Below are positions 22,085-34,590 of a stretch of DNA of 64,000 nt, one piece after another (within the stretch, counting starts at the first letter, position 1; each line of letters starts with the position of its first letter). The DNA lies in assembly GCA_025024175.1 (NCBI GenBank), contig QCXZ01000064.1:51853325-51917324 (forward strand). The letters are read 5' to 3'. The stretch is from Rhyzopertha dominica (Eukaryota > Arthropoda > Insecta > Coleoptera > Bostrichidae). The translations under genes were made by a program, and so were the position numbers. Below the pieces are notes generated by a model that saw only the letters and a list, made by a program, of their open reading frames with translations, searched no databases and had not been told where the DNA came from.

Positions 22085-22440
22085 TTAAAATAGTGTCTTT
22101 TATTGTTCACAGATTAAATAAACAGCAAACTCATAATTTCCCCAATCCCTATTAAAATTATTAGTATTCCTACAAATTTCTATAGCTGCTTTTATTAGAC
22201 GTTTATGATAATATTTTTCTCTATGTCAAATTTTTATTTTGTCAAAGTCAATCATGTGTTTAGTCAAATATGAATGTTCAGCTACGGAAGATTTATCTAT
22301 CTGTCGCAGCCTAGTAGCACGTGTATGTTCTTTTCTTTTAGTTTGACCTATGTAATACTTGCCGCAAGAACAAGTAATTTTGTAAACACCTTCACTCTCT
22401 AAATGTACTTTGTCTTTGGTAAAACTTAAAATTTAATCGT
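22085..22440 (-). pseudogene. Penelope-like element GIY-YIG endonuclease remnant
   Basis: The minus-strand translation from about 22440 reads KVHLESEGVYKITCSCG, KYYIGQTKRKEHTR, KSSVAEHSYLTKHMIDFDKI, then after an in-frame TGA, YYHKRLIKAAIEICRNTNNF and NRDWGNYEF. The GVY-YYIGQT core plus the CSCG and AEH-HxIDF motifs are characteristic of the C-terminal endonuclease of Penelope-like retroelements. The copy has an internal stop and no RT upstream, so it is a truncated, dead 3' fragment. Confidence 0.85.
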
Positions 22441-24659
22441 TTCGTATTTCGAGAAGAAAACGCTCTTGTGTTGAATGGCGCATTATCTAGTAATAAATTG
22501 AATAGATTAAATATACTTAATCAGTACCTACTTATAAAAATTATACATAACACAACACAAACCTCTTTTTGCTTCGCTCCTAGAAAGTATGTCATGTAAT
22601 TATTCGCGGTACTAGAACATTAAGAATTTTCAACAATATTGGTGATATCTGTTTCAAAATGCGTAAGTTTACATTCGACGCACTTCAAAAGATGTAATGT
22701 GAAACAAAGATAGCAATAGAGAATGAAAACACCTCTAGACGAGTATACACTATGAATAGATGGAACTCGAAATTTGATTTGAATTAGTGAATATTTTTCG
22801 TACTGGACTAGTGTACAATTATACTAAACGCCGATAAGGATTTCTAAAGTCTCTATAACTGTGGTATATCATATAAACCAAGAACTTTATGGGCAGAGGC
22901 AGATTCACTTTGTATACGTTTAGCGAGTACAAGTTAAGAGTAAAATTAAACCTAAATCATGTAGAATGTCACGTTGGTTACTTATATTCTAGCTAAACTC
23001 AACAGAGATTTTTTTTCTTCCGAAAAGTAACAACATTGCATTTAGATGTATTCAAAGATAAACCATTACATTAAGACATTATTCATCTACATTATTCATA
23101 TTGTATTATATAATTCCATATTTGGATGGAGTTCCAACATTATGAAATGTTTTAAGGTGCAAAAAAAATAGATGATCATCACTAGAGATAATACTGGAAC
23201 GAATATTAACGTAAATTAAGAAAAGCAGATGGTCAAAATTTGATATTTAAGGAACCCCAGAAGTTACATCTTAAGGCAAAGAAAACACTAGCTGGCAAAA
23301 AAACTATTTGCTCACTATTGGATAAGTAAGAAAGAATCACGCTACATAGTTTATTTAAGGTCCAAACAATTTTGTTGATGAGGATAAAAAGTCTACTCTG
23401 ACAAATACTTTCTGAATATCATATAACATCCACCTGACCCTGTTTAATATTTTCCGGCGAGTAAAAGATTGTTAGGTTACTAAGTATAGAACTGTTGGTC
23501 AGGACGCCATGTTGAGCAGGTATTAAAGGAGTACGGACAAAAGCGTATAGATATTTATACAAAGCGATCTCAAACACTTTGGAAAAATGACACAGGATTT
23601 AAATAGGCCCACGATACACTTATATAAGTGTATAAGTGTATAAGTATAAGTGTATCGTGAATAGGCCTATAGTTAGGAATAATACAAAAAATACAATAAA
23701 ACGCTTAATATTGACGGGTTGTAACTGATAACATATTTTACATAAACGGGATATCCATATTGTATTTCCTAAATGTATACAACATACAACACCGTTTGTG
23801 TTGTTGAAGACGTAAGTGGCTGTAAATATCTGAGCTTTACCGTGTGTTTGCTTTAGACACGCTAAAAGCTACTACTTCAATCTAATCATGTAAACAAGAC
23901 ATGTTGAGCATAACTGGTTGGAGTGTGAATAAATATTTCTCCACCAGTTTTTGTTTGCTTATAAATTAAAAGAAGTTATATGCTAACTGCGAAAAAGAGA
24001 ATCAACCACACTATGAGCTTCTTGAGCAAACTTACTACAAGAAAAGAAAGGTCGCATACCTTTCGTCCAGAGTTCCTTACTTTATAACAACCGCAGTTGG
24101 CAAGCTTTTATCCATAGTTCTTTAAATTTCAGCAACTGCACACTTGATTGCTCTAATTGCTCATTTCGAATTATATGTTATGCAACCATTATTTTGCAAC
24201 ATTTTTTAATTAAACGGCATTCACCCAACTTTTTTCTTTGTGAACTGACTGTACTCCCGGAGGAGTATACCTATTTATGTTATAAGGCTGAGGAATATAN
24301 CCGATTCTACCATTTGATAATTTGTCTCCTTCAAACGTTACGAGGGCTGAAGGCCGCATGTACTTTTAAAAGTTCTGTGCTGATATGAATTGTCAGTTCG
24401 TATTGCACGTACTGTTAATGTGCCGCATACGTGAATGTAGTTTTTCTTGCAAGAATTCTAAAACCGCAACTGATTTTCTTCTGATATAGGTTTGAAATTC
24501 AGCCTTCGATTAGAAAATTCGACAAATCTTAAGTTACTAATTTCTCAACCAAAAGTTCAAAGGTTTTTTCTTATTGAGCAGCGTCATCAAGATATGTTAT
24601 CTATGTTTTTACTTTGCTAAACCTCAAATAGTAATACTACTTCGATGTTGATTATCATA
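22441..24659. other. AT-rich non-coding stretch
   Basis: No gene recognised. It holds one small palindrome at 23610-23659, listed separately. The 64-codon frame near 24194 contains an N and no motif. Confidence 0.45.
23610..23659. repeat. inverted repeat with TATAAGTG-rich centre
   Basis: CACGATACACTTATA (23610-23624) is exactly complementary to 23645-23659, and TAGGCC/GGCCTA extend the pairing outward. The 20-base centre consists of ATAAGTGT units, so this looks like a hairpin that also grew by short tandem duplication. Confidence 0.5.
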
Positions 24660-24661
24660 TA

Positions 24662-25600
24662 CAGTGTCCGCCACCTAAAACTCCCCAGGCTCGTATTTTG
24701 TTTATTTTTTAGATACAACCTTAAATTACGTGTCAAATTGTAGGTCTTTAAAAATAGCATAATGAATGTCCAAAAAATTTTTTGCAGATTATGTTCTTTT
24801 GCAAATAAAACTAATTTTCGTAAATATTTGTTAACCTTACCCCGTATAATAAATATTGCTTCATAGTCGCATGCCGCCTTTTATTTTCTTGAATTTGTAT
24901 CATTACTCTTACTTCCTAATGAAATACAAGAAAAACTCGTCGCCGCCATGTTCTCTTAATTTCTCACAATTTAACAGGTTACTACGGTACAAATTATGCC
25001 TACATACCCATCGCTGCACACAAAACTCCAAAATTTTGAGTAACTTTTAAATACTTTAATTACAATGTTCGTCTTAATGAGAGAGGGTCTAGAAAACGAA
25101 ACTCTGCGATAGAGCTAGTTTGGTTTTCTACATCACGCACTAGCCTCATCGCAGGGTTTCGTTTTCTATTCTTTCTCTCTCTCTCTCTTTATAGAATGAA
25201 ATTTGTACTTGATTTATTTAAAAGTTTTTCCAAATTTTACAGTTTTGTGTGCAGCGATGGGTATGTAGGCATAATTTGTACCGTAATACGCGCTTAAACT
25301 ATTCTGTACAATCCTATAAACAGAACATGACAGCGACTAGTTTTTCTTATTTTTCACTAAGAAGGAGTAAAAATTAAGTATACATGTTAATGACACAAAT
25401 TAAATAAGACAAAGGTATATAGCAATATTTATTATAAAGGGTAAGGTTAGAAAATATTAATAAATAATAATTTTATTTACAAAATATGATAATCTGCAAA
25501 AAGAGTTTAAAAAGNCCTACAATTTGACATATAACTTTAGGTTGTACCTAAAAAAAATAAAGAAGTTACGAGCTTGGGAAGTTTTAGGTGGCGAACCCTG
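24662..25600. mobile_element. 939-bp palindromic Tc1/mariner-type non-autonomous element, TA target duplication
   Basis: The element runs from CAGTGTCCGCCACCTAAAAC to its inverted match GTTTTAGGTGGCGAACCCTG and is flanked by TA on both sides (24660-24661, 25601-25602). Outer arms of about 200 bp (24662-24865 and 25417-25600) are diverged but colinear. A middle zone of 44 bp (24984-25027 and 25241-25284) is perfectly complementary. An inner zone (25091-25110 and 25148-25167) pairs 19 of 20. All share one centre near 25130. No transposase frame is present. TA duplication and CAG(T/G)G ends fit the Tc1/mariner superfamily. Confidence 0.8.
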
Positions 25601-26259
25601 TATCTAGGTTACAGTTAAATATCAAATTGCAAAACGACTTGCTTCGTTTATTCTGGAAAAATATTGCAAGATAATAACGAATCGCAAATATGTAGAAAAT
25701 TATTAGAGATATAGCGAAATATACGTTAATTGAATAGAAAATTCCGTCGAATTTTGCTTTTAGCAGTGGAGGATGTGTACTATTCTATNAAGCGAGTTCT
25801 ATAAAGCGAGTGAACATAATGATATGAAGCATATGTTCTAATTCTGTATTGAAGAAAGAATTAAAAAATTAAAATCGGCAGTTCTCAGTAATATTGAGGT
25901 ATCTCGTATAAAAAAATATCACATATTAAATAGGTGAAGTTTTTGTAAATATTATTTTCCTCTAAAATTTTTATTCTTACCTACGACATGTCTCCGTCTA
26001 ATCTAAAGCAATAAACGTAATAGTATGCTTATAATAGTCTACTGATTATTCTTTTCCAAATACTACAAATTTAGTTGAAATAGTATTATTTCTATATTTT
26101 GGTCAGTGTTTAATCAAAAACAAAGTCCATCTCGAAAATATGCATGCATATTCCCTAAGCTTGCTATTAAGCTATAGATTGTTTGTTTGAATACAGAATA
26201 CGATGCAGTAAAGTTCAAAGTAAAGCAACTCATTAACTGTGACTAATATCTAAGTTCTA
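25601..26259. other. AT-rich non-coding stretch
   Basis: Nothing recognised beyond low-complexity A/T runs. Confidence 0.5.
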
Positions 26260-26520
26260 AAATGAAGACATTAAAGAAGCTCTTGAAGTTTTACTGTTCT
26301 CCCATGCAGCTTTTAGCGTCCGTAAAAATACTTTATGGAATAATTTCGGATTACCACCCAGCGGCAGGCGACTTAATTAAATTTTTACGCGCCCTGCAGG
26401 CTTTCGTTTCAGGACTTATTCAAACGAAAACATTCTCCCCGTGCATTATTATCCCCAGTCACCTTCAAACACATTATTAGACGGAAAGTCTGAAGCTCTT
26501 ATCTTGCGGCATTATCGAAT
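26260..26520. other. G+C-elevated block with homeodomain-like sites
   Basis: A balanced-composition island in AT-rich DNA containing CGACTTAATTAAATTTTTACG-type sequence (26369-26389, split as CGACTTAATTAA and ATTTTTACG). The TTAATTAA core is typical of homeodomain sites. The 72-codon frame has no motif. Candidate conserved non-coding element. Confidence 0.3.
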
Positions 26521-29289
26521 TGTAATCCATCATATCGTGGAGTTTATGTTTACCCTCCGGAGAGAACTTTAATGTTTAATCTTCCAAGTTTGTTTGGTGT
26601 ATATACACCAGAATGTGAATGGGAAAGATACTAGAGCGAAGGAGTGAACTAATAATGTCNGGAGGGNACATCCTGTCTTCGTGCACGGCTTTAACTTAAT
26701 GAATCTATCATGGGTGCCTTCTTTGCTCTCCTTGTCGTCAGACTAAAATGAACTCTTGTATTCCGAACGTTGAAGGGAATTCTTCACAGTCTTTAGCATC
26801 TGCAGTCAATTGCCAACTATTTTTTACATTCTTTTGAGAATTAATTTTATAATCTATATATAATCTATATACACTTTGCTTAAATGCTTGCGTTTCTCTG
26901 AAGTTCCATCTAGAACTGTTATATCAGCTGGATAAACAGGAACATTATTTTTGGATGTCTAAAGAATTAAGTTAATACAGTCAAACAATCAACGAATTAG
27001 TTGATAAAATCAATCATCACTCAATTGTAAAATTATAATACACGGAATCCAACAGTTAAAAATGTTATTACAATTAAGGAAATTAACATAATGTTATTTA
27101 GTATGAAAGAAACAAATTACTAATAGTCTTAAATAGTGCTTGCTCCAAGATTTTATTTTCTTTCAAAATGCATAATAAAATATAGTACTTTGTTAAAAAT
27201 AATAAAAATAATAATAATAATAATAATAAATTAGAGTAGCACTACCACAAGGCCAAAGTAGTTTTTATACATATCACCTGGAATATTTGATGCTCAGCAA
27301 ACTGTCGATGTTTTAAATCCGTGTGAAGCTTTTCGTTTCAACTTTTGTTTAAGTTTCAAAGAAACATTTTCGGGGTACTTTTAAAGTAGCTCTTAATTTA
27401 GCTTCAATATTTTCTACGAGATTTCGAAAGCTTTTAACCATCATTAAGTTTAATTTTTCTTATGGAGCTTTAATTCGCTTTTATCGCTTCCTAAAAAAAA
27501 CTTTCTTTTCTGAGTTCAACGATTGTAGCACATACATTTTAATAGGTATGTAACGTATTAGAAGCACGGAAATGAGAGAAACATAATTTTTGAAGCCGTT
27601 ACTGTGCACATTACCTAGCTAAAATGCTAAAAACCCTTAATTCCGCAAATTGACGGAGCAAGTCAGTTAATCCACAGATTAGATTAGTAACACGCAACAT
27701 AAATGGCTTTCAAGCTTTTCCGGTAATATATAGATTGTCTCAAAAAGTAATTCTATTCTTGCATCAGTTTTGTGGGGTTGCAACTTTACTAGATTTAATT
27801 TTGGCAGTTGATGGCAGGCTGTAATTTGATACATGTAGCAGCGTTAAATTACAAAAAAAATATCGTTACATATAACATGTCTGTTTCAGCTTCCGAAAAA
27901 TATGGTGATATATATATAAAAACAGCGTTGCCGTATGACTACTGAGAAAAGTCAATGAATAACGAATCCAGTACAAAAGCACTTTGTTTGGAAACCCTAA
28001 TCTGCTATGAAGACTAAAATATTCCACGCGGTATTTAAAAATTGCTTCAAATGTGTTTTAAGAAATCCTTAAAAACAACTTGGTTTGATAAATATAATAC
28101 AAAAACATGTTTTTCGTTAACCCTGAGTTGTAGTAAGAGAAATACTGCCTCTTAAACTAGGAAGTCCCTAACTGGAATAAATGTTAAATATATGTAAAAT
28201 GTTAAACTTGGGCTGAAGACACTGACAGAATCATAATATTTGTGTTTATTTTTAACATGAAAACGTCTTACACCGTATCTTGGTAGTCATTTTGTAAAAA
28301 TCGCTTATAAGTCACCTAGCGGGGGCTTTACGCACTACGATGTACATTAGTACGATCGGTAAGTACAAAGCAACAGAGTTTGTCCAATGAGAATTTGAGC
28401 CACATACACATACTCCTTAAGTATGTGATTTAAGCTCATTGGAAGTGTAATGCAATAAAATCATTTTGAATGCTGAATCATTGTCATAAACCTTTTTGCT
28501 CAAAGTTAACTACCTCCCTTTACCTACTACGTATTTAATATAGATGTGTCCACGTCAAACTCACGGATATATCAATGATGAAAACACAGGCAACGGTAAA
28601 CCTTCACACAGACTTACTTTGTTCAGTACATTTTTATTAGCATAGAATAACTCAAATTGTGCATCGAACCTACTCATAAGAACATTTACGTGTTCCCGTG
28701 GTCTAGTACTACAACAAGGCATCAAACACTCGGCTGGAATNCCAGCCTATGCCCGTTTATGGTTATATTTAATTTTTTTGCATTAGTTCTGAACGATCAG
28801 ATTCTGACAAAAACAACGTAATAGCAGANTTTTCTGCGTTCAACTTCAAACCACGCTTACTGCAGTACATAGCAACACACTAGATGTCGGCGCTGATTTC
28901 CTCGGACACAACATCTGCATTAGCAGGATCAAAGTAATTTGTTTAAATACGATTAATTCAAGCATCTCTGATAAGATAGCAAACTAATGGACCGTAGATC
29001 ACTAATAGAACTGGGCAAATTTGTTTTCGGTATCGCACTGCATAATTGTTTATGGTACCTGGATAATACCAAATGGCTCATGTGTGTACACGTACTTAAT
29101 GACGGTCTTTGTCAACATGTTTTATCTTAATCAAGTTTTATTGAAACAACAGTATCTTACTGAGGGACTTGAATATAAATGCTGAAAGGGGACTACTGAT
29201 ATATTAAAGCTGTATTACTATCGAAATCCTATTTCTGTCAAATACGTCGATAAGTGTGTAACATAAACAAAACTATTTGCAATATGTAA
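26521..29289. other. AT-rich non-coding stretch
   Basis: No gene recognised. A short (TAA)n run lies at about 27205-27231. An imperfect hairpin (28384-28442) has CCAATGAG/CTCATTGG ends and CACATAC/GTATGTG inner pairing. Several isolated Ns occur near 28741 and 28829. Confidence 0.4.
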
Positions 29290-30440
29290 AGAAACATTTA
29301 CGTAAACTTTAGGTCCATTTTTTGTTTGAGCAATGTAACGAAATATAATTCTAAAAACCGTTACAAAATCGTCTATCCTAATGTTTCATTGGTAACAAAA
29401 CCAATTCCACCTGGGCCCGAATTACCCATTCGCAGTTTTAATAGAAATGCAAGCTTCGATTCTACTTTATCTCGCCAAAATTCAGAATGTAGTTATTTTT
29501 CTAACAGCGGTGACGATTCAATCATGTGATTGAGCTTCGACCCTGTAAGCATAAGGAACTGAATGATTTGGTATGAAATCTTGGATTACTTAAAGATGCA
29601 GTCGAATTCTAGGCTCACGTGTAAAAGAGCACAATTTGTTAGACTCTGATACAACATTTTATTGGTATCGAAGTGGTGAAAAAGAATTCGGGCAGTATTT
29701 AAACAGAGAGGAAAACTTGGTTTTCTGCTGTGATGTTGACGGTCTGGTAAATAAATTTTGCATTGAGTCAAAACACAGGAATGGCTGCTATTTTTAGACT
29801 CTTTGAAAAATAGCCTGAAAGCTGTTCTTCTATATATGGCAATAAATATGCATCAATACCTGTCGCACATTCAGTTCAATTTAAACTTTAAAAGTGTTTT
29901 GGAAAAATAAATTACATTAAACGCAATTGGCTAATTTGTGGTGACTTTGTGAAGTTTGATAAAAGAATGTTATTTATGCCAATTTTATAGACCCTTTCAT
30001 CTATCTCTGTTCATGTTTTCCTAATTTATTTGATATAAGAAAACTAATTAAGGTTAAAAATTTTGAAAGGTTTATGAAAAATTAAGAAAAAAACCTTGGA
30101 TTTCCTTTAAAAATGTTATCTATAAATTTCTAGGCAACGTTAAAGATCCCACTTACAAAAACAAAGTCAAACTGTTATGAAAATTCATGTTGCAACATGA
30201 GTTTGAAAATACTTTTTTTATATTCCAACATTGACTATTTTTCGTAAAATCTTGGAGATTACAGTAAAGGACAAGAGGAACGTTTTCACCAAAACATTAA
30301 AGATAAAAGTATCAAGGCTATTGGAACGTCAGTATAATGGCTGACTATTGTTGGATAATTCACAGAAAAACAGATGAAGAACATCGGCTGAAACCAACAA
30401 AACGAAGCATTTACTCAAAAAATAGCAATCTTTATTTAAT
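29290..30440 (+). pseudogene. remnant of a multicopy, transposon-like arthropod protein family of unknown function
   Basis: Translation in shifting frames gives VTKPIPPGPELPIRSFNRN (about 29390), then ELNDLV-NLGLLKDA (about 29555), LLDSDTTFYWYRSGEKEFG and NREENLVFCCDVDGLV (about 29640-29750). KNSLKAVLLYMAINMHQ (about 29810) and WLICGDFV (about 29930) follow, and finally MADYCWIIHRKTDEEHRLKP (about 30340). I know this order (PIPPGP, ELNDLV-LGL, FYWYR, SLKAVLLHNGN, W-LICGDLK, MADYCW) from many near-identical uncharacterised predicted proteins in insect genomes, which behave like a mobile family. I cannot give an accession or a function. The middle third of the expected protein is missing, and stops and frameshifts are frequent, so this copy is dead. 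Confidence 0.7.
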
Positions 30441-30959
30441 TTAATGTTCATTTTAAATGATTGTATTGTTTCCCCTTATTGATTAAATTGTTCAAACATT
30501 GAATATATCTAAAGATTTTATTTCACCAAAAATTTATAAATATTTTCTTCATATTTAAAATTACCTGTATTTGCTAAATATGACGTGATGGGTATCATAA
30601 AAAAGTATTTATATTTAACTTGAGCATTCAGTAAAAGAAACTTTTAAAAAGCTTAATTTCACAGACCTGTGATTATTACTAGTAAAGACGAATAAACGTC
30701 TTCAGAATTACCTACTAAACGCTGAAATAATGTTAGGAAATGGCGGTGTATACTGAGATTGCCTTAAAAGCTCTTGATTTTTACACGAAATACATAACTA
30801 CTTAACGTTGTATAAGTCACAATGCACTTAAAGAAACAACGTAATTGTAACCAAACGTTAGGTATTATGCATTGTTACATACTGAACCGGTTTATCTGGA
30901 ATTAGGGGATTTATTAATTGGAACGTCTAAAACGGTCGAACTGTTTGAATACAAAGCTG
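30441..30959. other. AT-rich non-coding stretch
   Basis: No gene or repeat recognised. Confidence 0.5.
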
Positions 30960-31420
30960 GCTGTCTTGAAAGCCACCCTCATGTTCTACCTACACCTCCG
31001 CCCCATGCGGTTCCGGATTAGTATGCGAACCCGTCGCCACCTGTTCCTAATTAGGGACCTGTATTGCAGGGCAGGTTAAGTTTGTTTTTGCCTCGTGTGA
31101 CCTAGTTGAGAGGCGGGTAAACAGAATAAAATAACAGGATCGCAGTGTGTTCGGGACGCAGGTGTCGCGTTTTCGGTACGTGTATAGTGTATTACACCCT
31201 GCGGTAATGCAATTCATTGCACATGCCGGCCGTGTTAGGTGGTTCCGTGCAGCCTGCATTTAAATNCATAATTATTACTAATTATGATTGCTATTTCAAT
31301 GCGACATTCGTGCCGTTCCGAATCGGGGCGGTTAAAACTACGGATAATGCGATAATGGTGGTGCCCTTCGCGATGGATTATTGCGAGGATTTAACTGCTA
31401 TCCATTAAGCCGGTTTGCTT
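30960..31420. other. CpG-rich block with paired TGCAAT half-sites
   Basis: A pronounced CpG-rich, non-repetitive island. It contains TGCAAT-TC-ATTGCA (31208-31221), an inverted pair resembling C/EBP-type half-sites. It also has ATGGATTATTG (about 31372), whose GGATTA core matches Bicoid/Otd-type homeodomain sites. Open frames of 63-70 codons occur on both strands without motifs. Candidate regulatory island, inferred from composition and motif content. Confidence 0.35.
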
Positions 31421-31596
31421 TGTATTATTGAAATAGTGTGCTTAGCATGCAACTAAAAGCACAAGTAGTAGATAGAAACAGGCTAACTTCTACAGCAGAA
31501 GTANGTTAGATAGAGTATACAATAATGTATCCCACTCAAGTATTTCCGAAACGGTAAAGCTACGAAGTCGGTTAAATTGGTTGAAATGTGCTAGAA

Positions 31597-31663
<67 letters not shown>
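31597..31663. repeat. (TAA)n microsatellite
   Basis: About 22 uninterrupted copies of a TAA/ATA trinucleotide. The minus-strand frame it keeps open encodes only poly-Tyr and is not a gene. Confidence 0.95.
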
Positions 31664-31924
31664 GACTATATTAGGCACAGAAGGTTAAATACAATCAAAA
31701 CTATTATTTTGAACGTAATAGAGAGAAGAAAAGAAAAATATAAAATATATATACTGTATTAACCTACCCAATTGGGTATTTGCCATGTATTTATATTTTA
31801 TTAAATTGCATATTAATGGGTAGCATCTAATCCACAAAAAGCTGTGACAGCTCATAAATTCGAAAAAAAATGGATCGTAGGGTGTATATTTAATATTAAA
31901 AATGTTAATATTTAAAGGGACCGC

Positions 31925-32250
31925 CAAAACGCGAACATAATGGCCGTGACGTCAGGTGTCTTGTAAATGGCCGCTTGTTTACATCAGCTCGTCACGCGTC
32001 AGCCTCGGCCCATCAATTTATCAGTTTGTTGTTTGCGTTCATTTTATGACAAGCGAATTAAAATACTCCACGAAAAAGTGAAATACTTATGAGTTATGAC
32101 TTCTGAATGCATGTTCATTGTTATATAATTTGTGTACAGCGACGAGCGGTTCAACGAGGCGGAGATGAGGAACGTAAAAGCAACAAGCAACAGCATAATT
32201 GAACTTTTTATCAAATGTCGACTGTACATACTTTTGTTTAATACCAAGCA
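31925..32250 (+). repeat. copy of a dispersed repeat related to the THAP-bearing element at 38150-39005
   Basis: GTGACGTCAGGTGTCTTGTAAATG (from about 31946) matches GTGACGTCAAGTGTCATGTAAAC at about 38156. The stretch about 32030-32220 is the reverse complement of about 38828-39003, sharing GTTTGCGTTCATTTT, TGACAAGCGAATTAAAATAC and GAGATGAGGAA-like words. It therefore looks like a shorter copy carrying both ends of that element with the middle deleted. It has no intact frame. Confidence 0.6.
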
Positions 32251-32342
32251 TACTGACTAACGAGGAAATAAGATCAATAATTGTATAGGATGGGTATCAT
32301 CTGCTATATTTTTAAATATTCTACCCATAAAGTATTCGATGA

Positions 32343-32560
32343 ATGATCGGAAGATCTTGGTGGGCAAGGCAACGGAAATTGCGTTTTGTTCATAGTAGTT
32401 CCAGCACTTCCTGGATAAAACGTTGGGCGATAATTTTGCCTGTAATAAAGACAGGAGGTGTTATGCTGCTATTATGCTTTCTTACACCATTACTCCAAGA
32501 ATGTAGTCCATGTATCTTTCTATCCAAAACTGGGAACTACGTCTTTCACCGCATCGCATT
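32343..32560 (-). pseudogene. possible Tc1-like transposase fragment
   Basis: The minus-strand translation contains NSSITPPVFITGKIIAQRFI followed by QEVLELL. The TPPVFI-G-I-AQRFI-EVL pattern resembles the segment of Tc1-type transposases between the second Asp and the QQDNARPH motif (xPLVFI-G-xAxxYI-xVL). The flanking motifs are not visible, so the call is weak. The overlapping 101-codon plus-strand frame has no motif. Confidence 0.35.
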
Positions 32561-32649
32561 CTCACTCCACGTCAACATGTGTACTCAAACAAAATCTAGA
32601 TTTGTTGCTAAAGGAAAAAGTATGCCATTACATATTTTTAAAGGCTAAA

Positions 32650-34359
32650 GCGACTGTTCTCAAATCCACGAATCACATCTGTCAGACTCGCAAAAATTTG
32701 CACGTCGTAACCAAAGAAAAAAATGATAAACAAATGCAATACTGAACCGTTATCATGCCGACGGGAATCTTCGAATACTTTCAATGCGTAAAATAGGAAA
32801 CCTCAGAATAAAAATGTTTTCGTTTTCGAAAATCTAATGTGTGAATTTAAGAAACAATCAGTAACGATATACCACTTCAAAGTAATATGAACGTAAATAA
32901 AGGGTCTCCAGTAAATATATAAGAATAAAAACTTTGGGCGAAGGTAGTTCCTTAGATCATAATCGAAAGAAAATTTACTATAGACGTATGTCTAGAAATG
33001 CTAGACCGTTTGAGATAAATTTAGTAAAATATGCAGCAGAGTTTTCGTCACTGAATCTACTGTGATATCAGAAATTGTGTACTTTAAATATTGGGAGGTA
33101 TCTGGGTCAGCCTGTTAAATGCGTAATTTTATATTAATAAAGGAAGTCTCTTTTAACTTTTGCAAATATGTGTAATGCGATATTAGGTTTTGAGAAAAAA
33201 TTATATAATCTTCTGCCATGCACTAAAATTTCTGCATGTTTTAAGTTACCAATTAATTAACACCATTAGTTTTTTTAGAAAGAAAAAATGCAGACTTTGA
33301 GATTGAAGAAGCTTGAAGACTGCACTAATAATCATATACTAATACAAGAATTACGTTAGGTTTTTTCTACTAGCCAACTTTTGTGCAAAATAAGGAACTT
33401 GAACTCATCCAAAAGTGGTTTAGGAAGACCTAGAATCACTCGGAGAAATGTCAGTGTTGAAAAAAAATTGCATGCAAGATGATATTCCAAAAATTTTTGT
33501 ACCAGAAATTCAAAAAAAAAGGTGGAAGCACTGGAAAAATTTTATCGGTGAACCTATGTTTTATAGCAAAATATTCGAGCCTTTCTATTAATGGATGGAC
33601 TTATTTGATTGGCAACAACTTGATTGCTTCCTTTGTACCTGTATTTTTAAAGCGCCAGAGTAAGGTAAAATATAAAATATTATTTTCAATCATTTACAGT
33701 ACCTGAAGTAATAACAGTGAACCAATTTCACCCATTTCCACCAAAAACCCTCCCTCGCCTCAACTAAAAAATCAGTCGTCATATAAACAGCAAATTGGTT
33801 AAACATTTTTGTTATTTGCACTGTGGCAGTTATTCAATTGTTGTTCATGACCTACTTAATGTTTTAGTTTAGGCCAAGTGCAGTTATGAAATTCTATTTT
33901 TCTCGAAAGGGATGCACCGTGCAAATGTTACACTAAAACAAAGTTGATGGAGAAGTCTGATTATGTTACACTGCACGTCAAAGCATTATTGGCTACTATA
34001 CGAGTACAATAACTGTCACTGCTACTAACACTTTTTTCATTAGATGTTGCTGTTGAATTTTTTAACGTATTCTTGACCTCATTTCGCTGTTTGCACCAAT
34101 TGCGTAAATGGAAATAATGAAATTGATTTTACTTTTACAGAAGTTTCTTAAGGCTTCAGTCTCCGTAGATCCCTTCAATACGTTGAAATTGCATTTCTCC
34201 AAGACTGCATAAAAGTAAATACCGCGTAAAACTGAAATGCGCACTTTCCGGCATTGCCGACTGCAATGTGTTATCGAAATAATACTTGGAATACTCCTAA
34301 AATAATAGTAAAGCTGCACTTGAGCGGAACATATTTGAATATTGTTTCCTAAAAGTCCT
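32650..34359. other. AT-rich non-coding stretch
   Basis: No gene recognised. Short frames at 33479-33706 (+) and 34062-34319 (-) carry no family motif. Confidence 0.45.
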
Positions 34360-34590
34360 TTTCAGCGCTGAAACGCAACATCGCGCAGACATTGTATATG
34401 TAGAAGCGCCGCAGGCCTCGATGACTATCCTTCCGCGAACAACTCACACAAATAGACCAATAAATTATGCATTCAGTTATGTTTAATGGTCGCCTCGACG
34501 TCTATCTCGGCGTCTCTATTTTTGTATCCCGGTTTGTGGCGAATTTCTCGTGTTCAGTGTCCACTTTCTGGTTTTCAACAAAGGGAAAAG
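34360..34590. other. CpG-rich block
   Basis: A balanced-composition island containing CCAATAAATTATGCATTCAG (about 34458) with AT-rich homeodomain/POU-like cores inside CpG-rich flanks. No open frame of interest. Candidate conserved non-coding element. Confidence 0.3.

Noticed and set aside
31490..31678. Poly-Tyr protein
   Set aside because: This is only the reverse translation of the TAA microsatellite.
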